64,000 nt of DNA from an uncultured Collinsella sp. (GCA_938023085.1 CALHDP010000089.1:1-64000); one strand, 5' to 3'; positions 54,653 to 63,990 are shown, numbered from the stretch's first letter. Notes: generated from the letters alone by a model not told the origin. Numbers and translations are program-made.

Positions 54653-56212
54653 ATGACTAATAAGATTGGTAAAAAGCGTAAGATCACATTTTGGACGCGC
54701 TTGGGCTTTGGTATGGGCGGCATGCTCAATTCCGGTGCCCTGACCTTTACGCACAGCTACATGGTGCTGTTTCTGTCCACGGAGTGCGGCCTGTCCGCAG
54801 GCGAGGCTGCACTGATCAGCTCGTTTGCCATCTATGTCAACGCCATTCTTTGCCCGCTGATGGGCTTTGTGGCCGATAACTTCTATGCCACTAAGATTGG
54901 CCGCATCTTTGGTCGTCGTCGTTTCTGGATCTTGCTGGCCATCCCGATGATGATCGCCGAGCCGCTCATCTTCGTGGCTACGCCGTTTGGCTTCCCGTAC
55001 TACTTTATGCTGTACCTGATCTACAACGTCGCGTACACGTTCTGCACCGCCAACCTGTCGCCGCTTACCATTGAGATGACCGACGACTTTAAGGAGCGTA
55101 CGTACCTTACCGGCTACAAGCATCTCTTTGGTAACGCCGCCGGCTTCCTGATGGCTGCACTCGTCGGCTTTGGCTTTGGCACCTTCGGCGAGACCAACCC
55201 GTTCAGCTACTTCATCATCGCTACGGTCAACGCTTCGGTTATGGCAATCTCGCTGCTCTGCGTGTACCTGTCCACGTGGGAGCACACCCCCGAGGAGGTC
55301 GCTCAGGAGAAGATCGAGAGTGTCGGCGAGGGCATCAAGAAGTTCTTTATCGACGTTATCTCCACCTTCCGCAACAAGTCCTTCCGCAAGGTCCTGTATG
55401 CACAGGTCTCCACGAAGCTCGCTGCTGCCTGCTGGTCTGCCTGCCTGTCCTTCTTCATCGTCTACTGCCTGCAGATTCCTAAGTCCTACGAGTCCGTGAT
55501 GGAGATGCCTGGCAAGGTCGTCGCTATCGTCTGCACCGCCATCTGGGTCGCCCTCATGGCCAAGAAGGGCTTCCACAAGTCTTGGTACCTCGCAAATGTC
55601 GGTTGCGCTGCGTGCATCATCGCCTACAACTACTTCGCCTTTGGTCAGATCAACGGCACCTCCACGGTCGCCATCGCCATGATCGCCTACCCCGTCATCT
55701 TCGCCATCTGGAAGTTCTTCTACGTCGGCTTCCAGTATCTGCCCGATGTCCTGCTCAACTACATCCCCGATGTCGATGAGCTCATCACCCTGCGTCGTCG
55801 CGAGGGCATCTACAGCTCCGCGCAGCAGCTCTGCCAGCAGATCGCCCAGGCTATCGCCGTCAACGTATGGGCTATCGTCCTTGCTGCCTCCGGCTTCATT
55901 CAGACCGCCGGCAATAGCGACGCCGTGACCCAGCCCGCTACCGTTCCTCTGTATATCTGCGGCTACATGATCATCGGCTGCGCCGGCTTCTTCCTGCTTG
56001 CGGCCGTCCTTGCCCGCGGCATCAAGATCGATAAGGAACAGTGCGACATCCTTTGCGACGAGATTCACCGCGTCAAGGAGGGTGGCAAGATGGCCGACGT
56101 CAAGCCCGAAGTCAAGGCGCTTTGCGAGGAGCTCTCCGGCTTTAAGTACGAGGACTGCTTTGCCCACAACAACGTTGGCTTCCAGGACGGTAGCGTAACT
56201 CCCGCCGAGTAA
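54653..56212 (+). CDS. GPH-family (glycoside-pentoside-hexuronide) cation symporter
   Basis: 519 residues from ATG at 54653 (SD AGAGGGAG); the upstream frame lacks an SD. Twelve hydrophobic segments in MFS/GPH layout: FGMGGMLNSGALTFTHSYMVLFLS, GFVADNFYATKIGRIFGRRRFWIL loop after helix 2, NLSPLTIEMTDDFKERTYLTGYKHLFGN after helix 4, and YIPDVDELITLRRREGIYSSAQQL late in the protein. The GPH hallmark loops are recognisable. A cytoplasmic tail of about 60 residues ends it. It is the likely importer of galacturonides in this locus; no extracellular pectinase is present in the window. Confidence 0.9.
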   Translation: MTNKIGKKRKITFWTRLGFGMGGMLNSGALTFTHSYMVLFLSTECGLSAGEAALISSFAIYVNAILCPLMGFVADNFYATKIGRIFGRRRFWILLAIPMMIAEPLIFVATPFGFPYYFMLYLIYNVAYTFCTANLSPLTIEMTDDFKERTYLTGYKHLFGNAAGFLMAALVGFGFGTFGETNPFSYFIIATVNASVMAISLLCVYLSTWEHTPEEVAQEKIESVGEGIKKFFIDVISTFRNKSFRKVLYAQVSTKLAAACWSACLSFFIVYCLQIPKSYESVMEMPGKVVAIVCTAIWVALMAKKGFHKSWYLANVGCAACIIAYNYFAFGQINGTSTVAIAMIAYPVIFAIWKFFYVGFQYLPDVLLNYIPDVDELITLRRREGIYSSAQQLCQQIAQAIAVNVWAIVLAASGFIQTAGNSDAVTQPATVPLYICGYMIIGCAGFFLLAAVLARGIKIDKEQCDILCDEIHRVKEGGKMADVKPEVKALCEELSGFKYEDCFAHNNVGFQDGSVTPAE

Positions 56213-56235
56213 GGCCGACATATCGTCCAAATCAC

Positions 56236-56280
56236 AGGGCCGTGCCACCGGAACTCCGCCGGCAGGCACGGCCCTTTTTC
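56236..56280 (+). terminator. Terminator of the symporter gene
   Basis: AGGGCCGTGCC (56236-56246) and GGCACGGCCCT (56265-56275) followed by TTTT. A TACAAT -10 motif for the next gene is at 56288-56293. Confidence 0.88.
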
Positions 56281-56327
56281 AACAGCGTACAATTTGCCTT
56301 TAGAGCATCTTTTTGAGGGAGAAACCC

Positions 56328-57923
56328 ATGGAGACGAACGTTATCTGGCGCAACGCGCGCGCGGCCGTGATCGAGCTTGACGACGGCGGTTACTTTACCT
56401 GCGCCGATACGTGGGAGATCTTTGTCAACGACGAGCCCGCTGGTACCACGAATACGGTCGAGACCTATGTCGACGGCCTGACCCCCGGCAAGCGTAACCT
56501 GGTTCGTTTTGTTTGTGGCGAGCGTGAGCTGAGCGTAGGTGTCACCACGCCGGCTGAGCCCTTTACTATCAACGTTCGCGACTGTGGCGCCAAGGGCGAT
56601 GCCGAGCACGACGACACCACCAACATCCAGGCTGCCATCATGGCCTGCCCCAAGGGCGGGCGCGTGCTGATCCCCGCCGGTAGTTATCGCATCAAGTCCC
56701 TCTTCCTTAAGAGCAATATCAACATTGAGCTCGCCGAGGGAGCGGTGCTGTTGGCCCGTCACGACCGCGCGGCGCTTGCCTACATTCCGGGCACGGTCAC
56801 AGGCGACGAGGGCGCTGGGTATGCCGGCACCGATATGCTGCCCCTGGGCCGCTGGGAGGGCGAGAGTTTCTCGACCTACTGTTCTACCTTTACGGGTCTG
56901 GGCGTGCACGACGTGTGCATCTATGGTCGTGGTGCCATCGACGGTCAGACCGATTTTGCCGAGGACAACTGGTGGAACAAGGACTTTAAGAACATCTTTC
57001 GCCCCGAGGAGGGCCGCGAGGTCGCCCGCCCGCGCATGATCTTCCTGTCCGAGTGTGAGAACGTGAGCTTGGCCGGCTTCACCGTGCGCAACAGCCCGGC
57101 GTGGAATATCCATCCCGTCCTGTGCGAGCATGTCGACGCGCTCTGCCTGTCGATCGAGGGTCCCAAGAACTCCCACAACACCGACGGTTTCGATCCCGAG
57201 AGCTGCGGCTTTGTCCGCATCCTTGGCTGTCAGTTCTCGGTGGGTGACGACTGCATCGCCATCAAGAGCGGCAAGCTGGGCATTGAGCCCGAGCTTCGTC
57301 CCGCCACGCACGACGTGTTGATCTCGCACTGCTACATGCACGACGGCCATGGTGCCGTGGTGCTGGGATCCGAGGCTGCCGGCGGCATCAAGGACCTTAC
57401 CGTGAGCAAGTGCCTCTTTGAGCGCACTGACCGTGGCCTGCGCGTCAAGACCCGCCGTGGACGCGGCAAGGATGCCGTCAACGAGGGCATCACCTTCGAG
57501 CACATTCGCATGGACGAGGTGCTCACGCCCTTCGTGGTCAATTCGTTCTACTTCTGCGACAAGGACGGCAAGACCGATTACGTGCAGTCTCGCGAGGCGC
57601 TGCCCGTCGACGACCGCACGCCCGGCTTTGGCGCCACGACGTTTTGTGATATCGAGGCTACCAACTGCCATGCTGCCGCTGCCCACATCACGGGCCTGCC
57701 CGAGAGCAAAGTAACGCGCCTGACGTTCCAGGATGTCCACGTGACCTTTGCCGACGATGCTGAGCCCTTTGTTCCGGCCATGGCCTGCGGCGTTGAGCCC
57801 ATGGTGTGCCAGGGCATCATCGCGCAAAACGTCAAGGTACTCGATCTGCAAAATGTGGTTATTGAGGGCCAGGACGGCGAGGAGCTGCAGCTCCAGAACG
57901 TCGACAAGGTCGTCCGTTCCTAA
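56328..57923 (+). CDS. GH28 polygalacturonase-like hydrolase, cytoplasmic
   Basis: 531 residues from ATG at 56328 (SD GAGGGAG). No signal peptide. A short N-terminal beta domain (1-80) is followed by the right-handed beta-helix, entering at VRDCGAKGDAEHDDTTNIQAAI. GH28 catalytic residues: D286 in NTDGFDP, D307/D308 in GDDCIAIKSG, H341 in GHGAVVLGSE and R372/K374 in RVKTRRGRGG. The N-terminal domain and GEREL-type start are typical of exo-acting galacturonidases. It probably removes galacturonate from imported pectic oligomers. Confidence 0.93.
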   Translation: METNVIWRNARAAVIELDDGGYFTCADTWEIFVNDEPAGTTNTVETYVDGLTPGKRNLVRFVCGERELSVGVTTPAEPFTINVRDCGAKGDAEHDDTTNIQAAIMACPKGGRVLIPAGSYRIKSLFLKSNINIELAEGAVLLARHDRAALAYIPGTVTGDEGAGYAGTDMLPLGRWEGESFSTYCSTFTGLGVHDVCIYGRGAIDGQTDFAEDNWWNKDFKNIFRPEEGREVARPRMIFLSECENVSLAGFTVRNSPAWNIHPVLCEHVDALCLSIEGPKNSHNTDGFDPESCGFVRILGCQFSVGDDCIAIKSGKLGIEPELRPATHDVLISHCYMHDGHGAVVLGSEAAGGIKDLTVSKCLFERTDRGLRVKTRRGRGKDAVNEGITFEHIRMDEVLTPFVVNSFYFCDKDGKTDYVQSREALPVDDRTPGFGATTFCDIEATNCHAAAAHITGLPESKVTRLTFQDVHVTFADDAEPFVPAMACGVEPMVCQGIIAQNVKVLDLQNVVIEGQDGEELQLQNVDKVVRS

Positions 57924-57938
57924 CTCGGGGTGATGACC

Positions 57939-57975
57939 AGGGCTGCATTGTCGGATAGATCGGCAATGCAGCCCT
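57939..57975. terminator. Hairpin after the GH28 gene
   Basis: AGGGCTGCATTG (57939-57950) and CAATGCAGCCCT (57964-57975), perfect 12 bp. Only TTA follows, so termination would be weak. Confidence 0.65.
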
Positions 57976-58027
57976 TATGCGATACGGCCGTGTGCGCTGC
58001 GCTACGCATCATGGTGAAAGGGAATAC

Positions 58028-58837
58028 ATGCTCAATAAAACGATTCCTGTCGGGGTCGATGGCTCGTCTGTCACGATTGCGTCTTATGTTTTTGCCCCGA
58101 CCGAAGATGCTTATGCTTTAAAACCGCTGCCTGCGGTTGTGGTCGTGCCAGGAGGCGGCTACGATCACGTTTCACCGCGCGAAGGCGAGCCGGTAGCGCT
58201 CCGTTTGTTGGCGATGGGCTACCAAGCGTTTGTGCTGAACTACTCGGTTGCTCCGGCTGTCTATCCGCTGGCATTGCAAGAACTCGCGCGGGCGGTCGAT
58301 ACCGTCCGAGGCCATGCGGCAGAGTACTGTGTCGATCCTGATCGGATTACGGTCATGGGTTTTTCGGCCGGTGGGCATCTGGTTGGCTTGCTCGGGGCGC
58401 TTTGGGACCAATCCTGGCTTGCAGAGTCGATCGCGGCATCGCCTGAGTCGATTCGGCCTGACGCACTTTGCTTGGGCTACCCGGTCGTAAGCTCGGGGAC
58501 CTATGCTCATCGTGGTTCGTTTGAACACCTAACGGGTGCCGATGACGCTTTGGCTCAAAAGTTGTCAATCGAGAATATGGTGGGCGAGGGCTTCCCTCGT
58601 ACGTTCTTGTGGCATACCGCCGAGGATGCATCGGTGTCAGTTCAAAATAGCCTCCTTCTTGCGCAGGCTCTTGCCGACCACGGGATTGGCTTTAGCCTAC
58701 ATGTCTTTCCGCATGGAAAACATGGGGCATCGCTCGCTACGGCCCTAACGGCATTTAAGGGCTGCGCCGAGCATATTCAGCCACAGGTTCAGGGCTGGCC
58801 TGAGCAGTTCGCGGCCTGGGAGCGTGATGGACGATGA
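58028..58837 (+). CDS. Alpha/beta-hydrolase, acetyl-esterase type
   Basis: 269 residues from ATG at 58028 (SD AAAGGGAA). Oxyanion motif PGGGY (41-45), nucleophile S113 in GFSAGG, catalytic Asp in HTAEDASV (about 199) and His in FPHGKHG (about 235). This is the BD-FAE/acetylxylan-esterase-like group. The genomic place argues for removing acetyl groups from galacturonides. Its stop overlaps the next start (ATGA), so the two are coupled. Confidence 0.88.
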   Translation: MLNKTIPVGVDGSSVTIASYVFAPTEDAYALKPLPAVVVVPGGGYDHVSPREGEPVALRLLAMGYQAFVLNYSVAPAVYPLALQELARAVDTVRGHAAEYCVDPDRITVMGFSAGGHLVGLLGALWDQSWLAESIAASPESIRPDALCLGYPVVSSGTYAHRGSFEHLTGADDALAQKLSIENMVGEGFPRTFLWHTAEDASVSVQNSLLLAQALADHGIGFSLHVFPHGKHGASLATALTAFKGCAEHIQPQVQGWPEQFAAWERDGR

Positions 58838-60999
58838 GCGAAAGCATCTATACACTGCGCGTTTCGAGGGCTGCGGCAGGAGCATATCCAACGATTTCCG
58901 ATGCCTTGGCGGCAGCCGATCAACTCTATCCGGATGCCGAGCAACCAGTGACAATCCATATCGAGCCGGGTGAGTACCGCGAACGGGTCGAGATTCATCG
59001 ACCGTATGTGACGCTGGTGGGCGAGACGGCTGACAGCGTGCGTATCGTGGGCAGTCTGGGCGCCAAGATGCCCTCGGGGGACGGATCGGGCATTGACGGA
59101 AAGCTCGGCACCTTTAGGACCTATACCGTTTTGGTCGATGCCGACGACGTGCGGCTCGAGAACCTCACGATCATCAACGATGCCGGCGACGGTCGCGAGG
59201 TGGGGCAGGCGATTGCCCTGTACGCCGACGGCGACCGTTTGGTGGTCGACGCCTGTTGCATTACGGGGCGCCAGGACACGCTGTTTTTGGGCCCGTTGCC
59301 CCCGCGCGAAGTCAAACCAGGCGGATTCATTGGGCCCAAGCAGTTTGCGCCGCGTCGGGTGGGCCGTAAGTATTTTCGACGCTGCCGGATTGAGGGCGAC
59401 GTCGACTTTATCTTTGGTGGCGCGTGTGCCTATTTTGAGGGGTGCGAGATCCGCTCGCTCAACCGCAATATGGACGTGAACGGTTACGTGACGGCGGCAT
59501 CGACGCCCGAGGGAGAGCCATATGGCTTCGTGTTCCACGGCTGCTCGTTTACAGCCGCGCAAGACGTGGCACCGGATTCGGTCTATTTGGGTCGTCCTTG
59601 GCGTGAGTGGGCCCAGACCGTGCTGATCGATTGCTGGCTGGGACAGCATATCAAGCGCGAAGGTTGGTGGGATTGGAATAAGCCGGCGGCGCACAACTGC
59701 GTGCAGTATGCTGGCGCGATTCTGCATGGGCCGGCGGGTGATACTACCGGCTGGGTGCCGTGGGCGAATGAACTCGATGTGATGGCTGCCGCCGGGTACG
59801 CTCGCGAGCAGGTGCTTGCCGGTGCGGATGGCTGGGATCCCGAGGGAGGCACCGGTGATGCGGTTGAGACGACTGGGCTATCTGCCAATGGCCGCACCGT
59901 GCACATCGAGACGTACTGCGAAGACGAGCCTGCGCTGCGCGCCCGACTGAAGCGCGAAGGGCGCTCGGCGGCATTTGCGGGCAAGACCCCTGCAGACTTT
60001 GAGGCGTGGAGGATTGCGACCAGGACTCGCCTGTACGATGTTTTGGGCCTTTCGCTTATGGACCGCGTCCCGATTGAGATTCGTGAGCTCAGCCGCGTGC
60101 GGGTTGCCGGCGGCATCGTGCGCACCCATGCGATGTTGCAGGTCGAGCGTGATGTTTGGATGCCGTTCTACCTGTTGGAGCCGTCTCATCCTAAGCTTGA
60201 TGAGCGGGGACTCAAACGCTGCTATATCTGCCCGCATGGCCATCAGGGAGCAGGCGCCGCAAGTGTTGCGGGCGTGACGGGCGTGCCGGCGGTCGATGAT
60301 GCTGTGCGTAAGTTCAATTACGACTACGGTCTACGTTTGGCGCGTATGGGTTACGTGGCCGTCTGCCCCGACGCACGCGGTTGGGGATACCGTCGTGACT
60401 GGAAGGGTCAGGGCGATGACGAGAACAGCTTTCTGCGCGGCACGTGCCTAAACCAGGCGCGCATGGCCGAGCCGCTGGGACTTACCGTTGCGGGCCTCAA
60501 CGCCTGGGATAACATGCGTCTGATCGATTACCTAGAGGCGCGCGGCGACATTGCCATGGACGACCTGGGCTGTTTTGGCTTTTCGGGCGGCGGATACATG
60601 ACACTGTATCTGGCCGCACTCGACCCGCGTGTGCGCAAGGCGTTTGTCTCGGGCTATCTGTACGGTGTCGACGATTCGCTGCTGCATCTCAATGGCAATT
60701 GCAGCTGCAACTACACACCCGGACTTTGGCGCTTGCTCGACATGGGCGATATTGCCTCGCTTATTGCGCCGCGCCCGTTGTTAGTGCAGAGCTGCGAAGA
60801 AGATCATCTGAACGGTTCGCGCGGACTGAAAAATGTCGATGAACAGCTCAAGATCGTGCGCGATGCCTACAAGTTGCTGGGCCGCAGAGATGGCCTGCGG
60901 CACGAGGTGTGTCCGGGTGAACACCATCTGGGCGTGGCACATCTTGCCGAGGATATCGAATGGCTCGATTCGCACGTTGCGAAATGCGACCGTGCATAG
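58834..60999 (+). CDS. Pectin methylesterase (CE8) fused to an acetyl-esterase-type alpha/beta-hydrolase
   Basis: 721 residues, no signal peptide. Residues 1-330 are a CE8 beta-helix: GRQDTLF with D148, DVDFIFGGA with D191, and YLGRPWREWAQTVLID with R254 and W256, the residues used by known pectin methylesterases. After a linker (about 330-385) residues 390-720 form a second enzyme of the CE7/dienelactone-hydrolase kind: CPHGHQG, nucleophile S584 in GFSGGGYMT, Asp in SCEEDH (657) and His in PGEHH (697 or 698). One chain would thus strip methyl and acetyl esters from the same oligogalacturonide. There is no frameshift at the joint. Confidence 0.92.
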   Translation: MSESIYTLRVSRAAAGAYPTISDALAAADQLYPDAEQPVTIHIEPGEYRERVEIHRPYVTLVGETADSVRIVGSLGAKMPSGDGSGIDGKLGTFRTYTVLVDADDVRLENLTIINDAGDGREVGQAIALYADGDRLVVDACCITGRQDTLFLGPLPPREVKPGGFIGPKQFAPRRVGRKYFRRCRIEGDVDFIFGGACAYFEGCEIRSLNRNMDVNGYVTAASTPEGEPYGFVFHGCSFTAAQDVAPDSVYLGRPWREWAQTVLIDCWLGQHIKREGWWDWNKPAAHNCVQYAGAILHGPAGDTTGWVPWANELDVMAAAGYAREQVLAGADGWDPEGGTGDAVETTGLSANGRTVHIETYCEDEPALRARLKREGRSAAFAGKTPADFEAWRIATRTRLYDVLGLSLMDRVPIEIRELSRVRVAGGIVRTHAMLQVERDVWMPFYLLEPSHPKLDERGLKRCYICPHGHQGAGAASVAGVTGVPAVDDAVRKFNYDYGLRLARMGYVAVCPDARGWGYRRDWKGQGDDENSFLRGTCLNQARMAEPLGLTVAGLNAWDNMRLIDYLEARGDIAMDDLGCFGFSGGGYMTLYLAALDPRVRKAFVSGYLYGVDDSLLHLNGNCSCNYTPGLWRLLDMGDIASLIAPRPLLVQSCEEDHLNGSRGLKNVDEQLKIVRDAYKLLGRRDGLRHEVCPGEHHLGVAHLAEDIEWLDSHVAKCDRA

Positions 61000-61068
61000 C
61001 CCCTCGGCATGCTGCAAATAAACGGTACGTACCTGTATGGCCGCCAATGGGCGGATGAGGAGAAGATT

Positions 61069-61737
61069 ATGGAAACGAAGAACTTGAGTGAATCGACCAT
61101 TTGCTGCTTTGGCGATTCGACCACATGGGGGGATAACGGATGCGGCGCAGGCGGCAACGACATCTCTTGGACTTCGCATCTGGGCGCGTTGCTGGGAGGT
61201 GCAGTCGTCGAGAACTTTGGCATCAAGGGTTCGCGTATCGCCGTCAAGGCCGACCGCAGCGATTCGTTTGTCGAGCGCCTGGACGGCATCGACGATGCGG
61301 CCGATATCTACATCGTCTTTGGCGGCGTCAACGACTTTAGCCGCAACGTGCCGCTTGGCGAGTTGGGCAGTACCGATGTGCACGAGTTCTATGGTGCACT
61401 CGATTACCTGATCCGCACCATCACGGCACGCTCGCCTCGGGCAAAGCTCGTGATTATGACGCCGTGCAAGACGAGCGGTAAGCACGAGAAGGATATCCCG
61501 GCAAGCGATGAGCTCAATCACCTGGGGTTGACACAGGTCGCCTACGTGCGGGCGATGCTCGAAGTCTGCGACCGCTACTCCGTTCCGGTGATTGACCTGT
61601 ATGCGCAAAGCGGCATCAGCCCGTTTTTGCCGGAGCACCGCGAACTCTATATGCCGGACGGCCTGCATTACAGCCCGGCTGGCTATGAGCGCCTGGCGCA
61701 TCGCATCGCCGCGGGCTTAGCCGCCGTTTGCCGTTAA
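61069..61737 (+). CDS. SGNH/GDSL hydrolase, probable acetylesterase
   Basis: 222 residues from ATG at 61069 (SD GAGGAGAAG). Block I CFGDSTTWG with S17, block III GGVNDF (Asn about 86), and block V DGLHYSPAGYERLA with the Asp-His pair. It resembles rhamnogalacturonan acetylesterases and related sugar-ester hydrolases, and lacks a signal peptide. It is the third esterase in a row in this locus, probably with different specificity. Confidence 0.88.
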   Translation: METKNLSESTICCFGDSTTWGDNGCGAGGNDISWTSHLGALLGGAVVENFGIKGSRIAVKADRSDSFVERLDGIDDAADIYIVFGGVNDFSRNVPLGELGSTDVHEFYGALDYLIRTITARSPRAKLVIMTPCKTSGKHEKDIPASDELNHLGLTQVAYVRAMLEVCDRYSVPVIDLYAQSGISPFLPEHRELYMPDGLHYSPAGYERLAHRIAAGLAAVCR

Positions 61738-61752
61738 AAGTCTGCCGTTCGC

Positions 61753-61788
61753 GGGGAATATAGGGTTAACGTTCACCCTATATTCCCC
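61753..61788. promoter_or_regulatory. Operator inside a perfect hairpin, upstream of the GH105 gene
   Basis: GGGGAATATAGGGT (61753-61766) and ACCCTATATTCCCC (61775-61788) form a perfect 14-bp stem. Its centre, GGGTTAACGTTCACCC (61763-61778), is a copy of the pectin operator. It lies 15 bases past the SGNH gene stop. Confidence 0.85.
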
Positions 61789-61796
61789 GTTCGCGT

Positions 61797-61819
61797 TACA
61801 CTAGGGTTAACGTTCACCT
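61797..61819 (+). promoter_or_regulatory. -10 box and second operator of the GH105 gene
   Basis: TACACT (61797-61802) as -10, with TTCACC (61772-61777) as a possible -35 at a long 19-base spacing. GGGTTAACGTTCACCT (61804-61819) covers the start point. Distance between operator centres is 41 bases, close to four helical turns. Confidence 0.7.
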
Positions 61820-61844
61820 ATCATTAACGTCAGAGGGGACAGCA

Positions 61845-63083
61845 ATGGGTTGCAATCAAATCCTGGACCGTTATATCGAGCAGTTGATCGAAACCTCTAC
61901 GCCGCAGGCGCCGGCCTGGAACATCGAAAAGCTCCGTGCCGGTAAGGAGAACACCTGGAACTATATCGACGGCTGCATGATCAAGGCGCTCATCGAGCTG
62001 TACGAGATCACGGGTGAGCAGCGCTACCTGACGTTCGCCGACGACTACATCGATTTCTTTGTCCAGGACGACGGTACCATCAAACATTACAACCCCGAGG
62101 AGTACAACCTCGATAACGTTAATGCGGGCAAGACCCTCTACAAGCTCTATGACCTGGTGGGCAAGCCCAAGTATCGTGCGGCCATGGATACCATCTATCG
62201 TCAGCTCGAAACCCAGCCGCGCACCAAAGAGGGCGTGTTTTGGCACAAGGCCGTCTACCCCAACCAGATCTGGCTCGACGGCATGTATATGGCACAGCCG
62301 TTCTACATGCAGTACGAGCTGAGTTTCCACAACCGTCGTGCCTGCTCAGATAGCTTCCATATGTTCCAGGTCGTGCACGACCTGATGCGCAACCCCCTCA
62401 ATGGTCTGTACTATCACGCTTACGACGCGAGCCGCAAGCAGTTCTGGTGCGACCCGGTCACCGGCCTTTCGGCTAACTTCTGGCTGCGCGCCGAGGGCTG
62501 GTTTGCCATGGCGCTCATCGACACCTGGGAGCTTATGCCGCCTTCGATGTCAGCCGAGAAGGACGAGATCCGCAAGATGTTCCACGATTTGATCGACGCC
62601 ATGCTGCCGTATCAGGACGAGAAGACCGGCATGTGGCACCAGGTCATCAACCTGCCCAATATCGCCCCCAACTACCTGGAGGAGTCGGGCAGCGCCATCT
62701 TTGCCAATGCCATCATGAAGGGTGTGCGTCTGGGCGTGCTGGGCGAGCGTTACTACCAGTACGGCCGTCGCGCCTTCGACGGCATCTGCGAGACCTGCCT
62801 GTCCGAGTATGACGGGCAGCTGGCGCTCGACAACATCTGCCTGGTTGCGGGCCTGGGCAACACCGCGCACCGCGAGGGCACGTTTGATTACTACATGAGC
62901 GAGCCCGTGGTCAAAAATGATGCAAAGGGTGTGGCGCCGCTGGTGCTTGCCTATATCGAGACCATGCATCACGACAAGCTGGCCGGTAAGCGCGATCCGC
63001 TCGCCCCCTCGGGCGTGTGCTCCATCGAGGACCCGTTTGGCGGATACACCCCGGGCATCAACGCTCATAAGGGATGTGAATAA
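61845..63083 (+). CDS. GH105 unsaturated rhamnogalacturonyl hydrolase (YteR/YesR-like)
   Basis: 412 residues, cytoplasmic (alpha/alpha)6 barrel. Catalytic Asp D145 in IWLDGMYMAQPF, with W40/Y41 region NTWNYIDGCM, LRAEGWFAMALIDTWELMP, MWHQVI and LEESGSAIFANAIMKGVRLG as family signatures. It removes the unsaturated uronic acid left by pectate or rhamnogalacturonan lyases, which shows that lyase products are among the substrates, although no lyase is in the window. It has its own promoter with two operators. SD AGAGGGGA. Confidence 0.93.
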   Translation: MGCNQILDRYIEQLIETSTPQAPAWNIEKLRAGKENTWNYIDGCMIKALIELYEITGEQRYLTFADDYIDFFVQDDGTIKHYNPEEYNLDNVNAGKTLYKLYDLVGKPKYRAAMDTIYRQLETQPRTKEGVFWHKAVYPNQIWLDGMYMAQPFYMQYELSFHNRRACSDSFHMFQVVHDLMRNPLNGLYYHAYDASRKQFWCDPVTGLSANFWLRAEGWFAMALIDTWELMPPSMSAEKDEIRKMFHDLIDAMLPYQDEKTGMWHQVINLPNIAPNYLEESGSAIFANAIMKGVRLGVLGERYYQYGRRAFDGICETCLSEYDGQLALDNICLVAGLGNTAHREGTFDYYMSEPVVKNDAKGVAPLVLAYIETMHHDKLAGKRDPLAPSGVCSIEDPFGGYTPGINAHKGCE

Positions 63084-63084
63084 C

Positions 63085-63990
63085 GTGGGGGCTGTTACTC
63101 CGGGTGTACGTTTGCACGACCTTCCGCAGGGGACCGTCGAGGAACGCATTCGCATGGCGGGAGAGCTGGGCTTTTCGTGCATTCAGCTGCCGAGCAAGGT
63201 GCTCTACGCATCGATGGGGATCGATCGAGGCGGCCTGACCCGCGAGCTTGCCGACCATTTGCGTGCCGTGCTCGATGAGTCGGGCGTTTCGGTCGCCGTG
63301 CTCGGCTGCTATAAGAATTTGGCGACGCCCGATCGCCAACAGCTCATGGATAACATTGCCGAGTACGAGGCATGCCTGAACTTTGCCCAGATGCTCGGCG
63401 GCTGCCCGGTGGGTACCGAGACCGGTCGCCCCAATGCGCAGAACCGCGTTGCTGACGACCGCATGACCGATGAGGCGCTTGAGGCTTTTATGGACGGACT
63501 CGCACGCGTCTGCGAGCGCGCCGAGGCCGTGGGCGGGCAAATACTGATCGAGCCTGGCTGGAACGAGACGGTCAACACGCCGGATCGCTGCCGCGAGGTG
63601 CTGGAGCGCGTCTCGAGCCCGTCGCTCGGCGTGATCTATGACCCGGTATCGCTGCTGCACCCCAGCGTCGTTGACGAAGCGCAGGAAATCACAGCACGCG
63701 TGCTCTACTTATGCGGCAGTAAGATCCGCGTGCTGCACGCCAAGGATTTTGAGGTCGTTGATAACGAGGACAAAGCAGGTTGGTGCGACGGTACGGGTTC
63801 GCGCCTGGTGTGTCATGGCGTGGGGGAGACGGGGCGATACGACTTTGAGCCCGTGGTGGCCTGGGCGGCTGCCGCCTGCCCTGGGATTCCCTGCGTGGTC
63901 GAGAACAGTGTGCCGGCGACGGCGGCTGACTGCCTGGCGACACTCGAGCACATGTCCGCTCGCTGCGGGGCTTCGCATCGCGAGTTATAG
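63085..63990 (+). CDS. Sugar-phosphate isomerase/epimerase-like TIM-barrel protein
   Basis: 301 residues from GTG at 63085, one base after the GH105 stop, with AAGGGATG upstream inside that gene. AP-endonuclease-2 / xylose-isomerase-like barrel: metal-site Glu in ILIEPGWNE, Asp in GVIYDPVSLL, His in VLHAKDFEVV and Glu in CVVENSV. Substrate unknown; the coupling suggests an epimerase or isomerase step for a sugar freed by GH105. The reading frame extends far upstream inside the GH105 gene without start signals. Confidence 0.85.
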   Translation: MGAVTPGVRLHDLPQGTVEERIRMAGELGFSCIQLPSKVLYASMGIDRGGLTRELADHLRAVLDESGVSVAVLGCYKNLATPDRQQLMDNIAEYEACLNFAQMLGGCPVGTETGRPNAQNRVADDRMTDEALEAFMDGLARVCERAEAVGGQILIEPGWNETVNTPDRCREVLERVSSPSLGVIYDPVSLLHPSVVDEAQEITARVLYLCGSKIRVLHAKDFEVVDNEDKAGWCDGTGSRLVCHGVGETGRYDFEPVVAWAAAACPGIPCVVENSVPATAADCLATLEHMSARCGASHREL

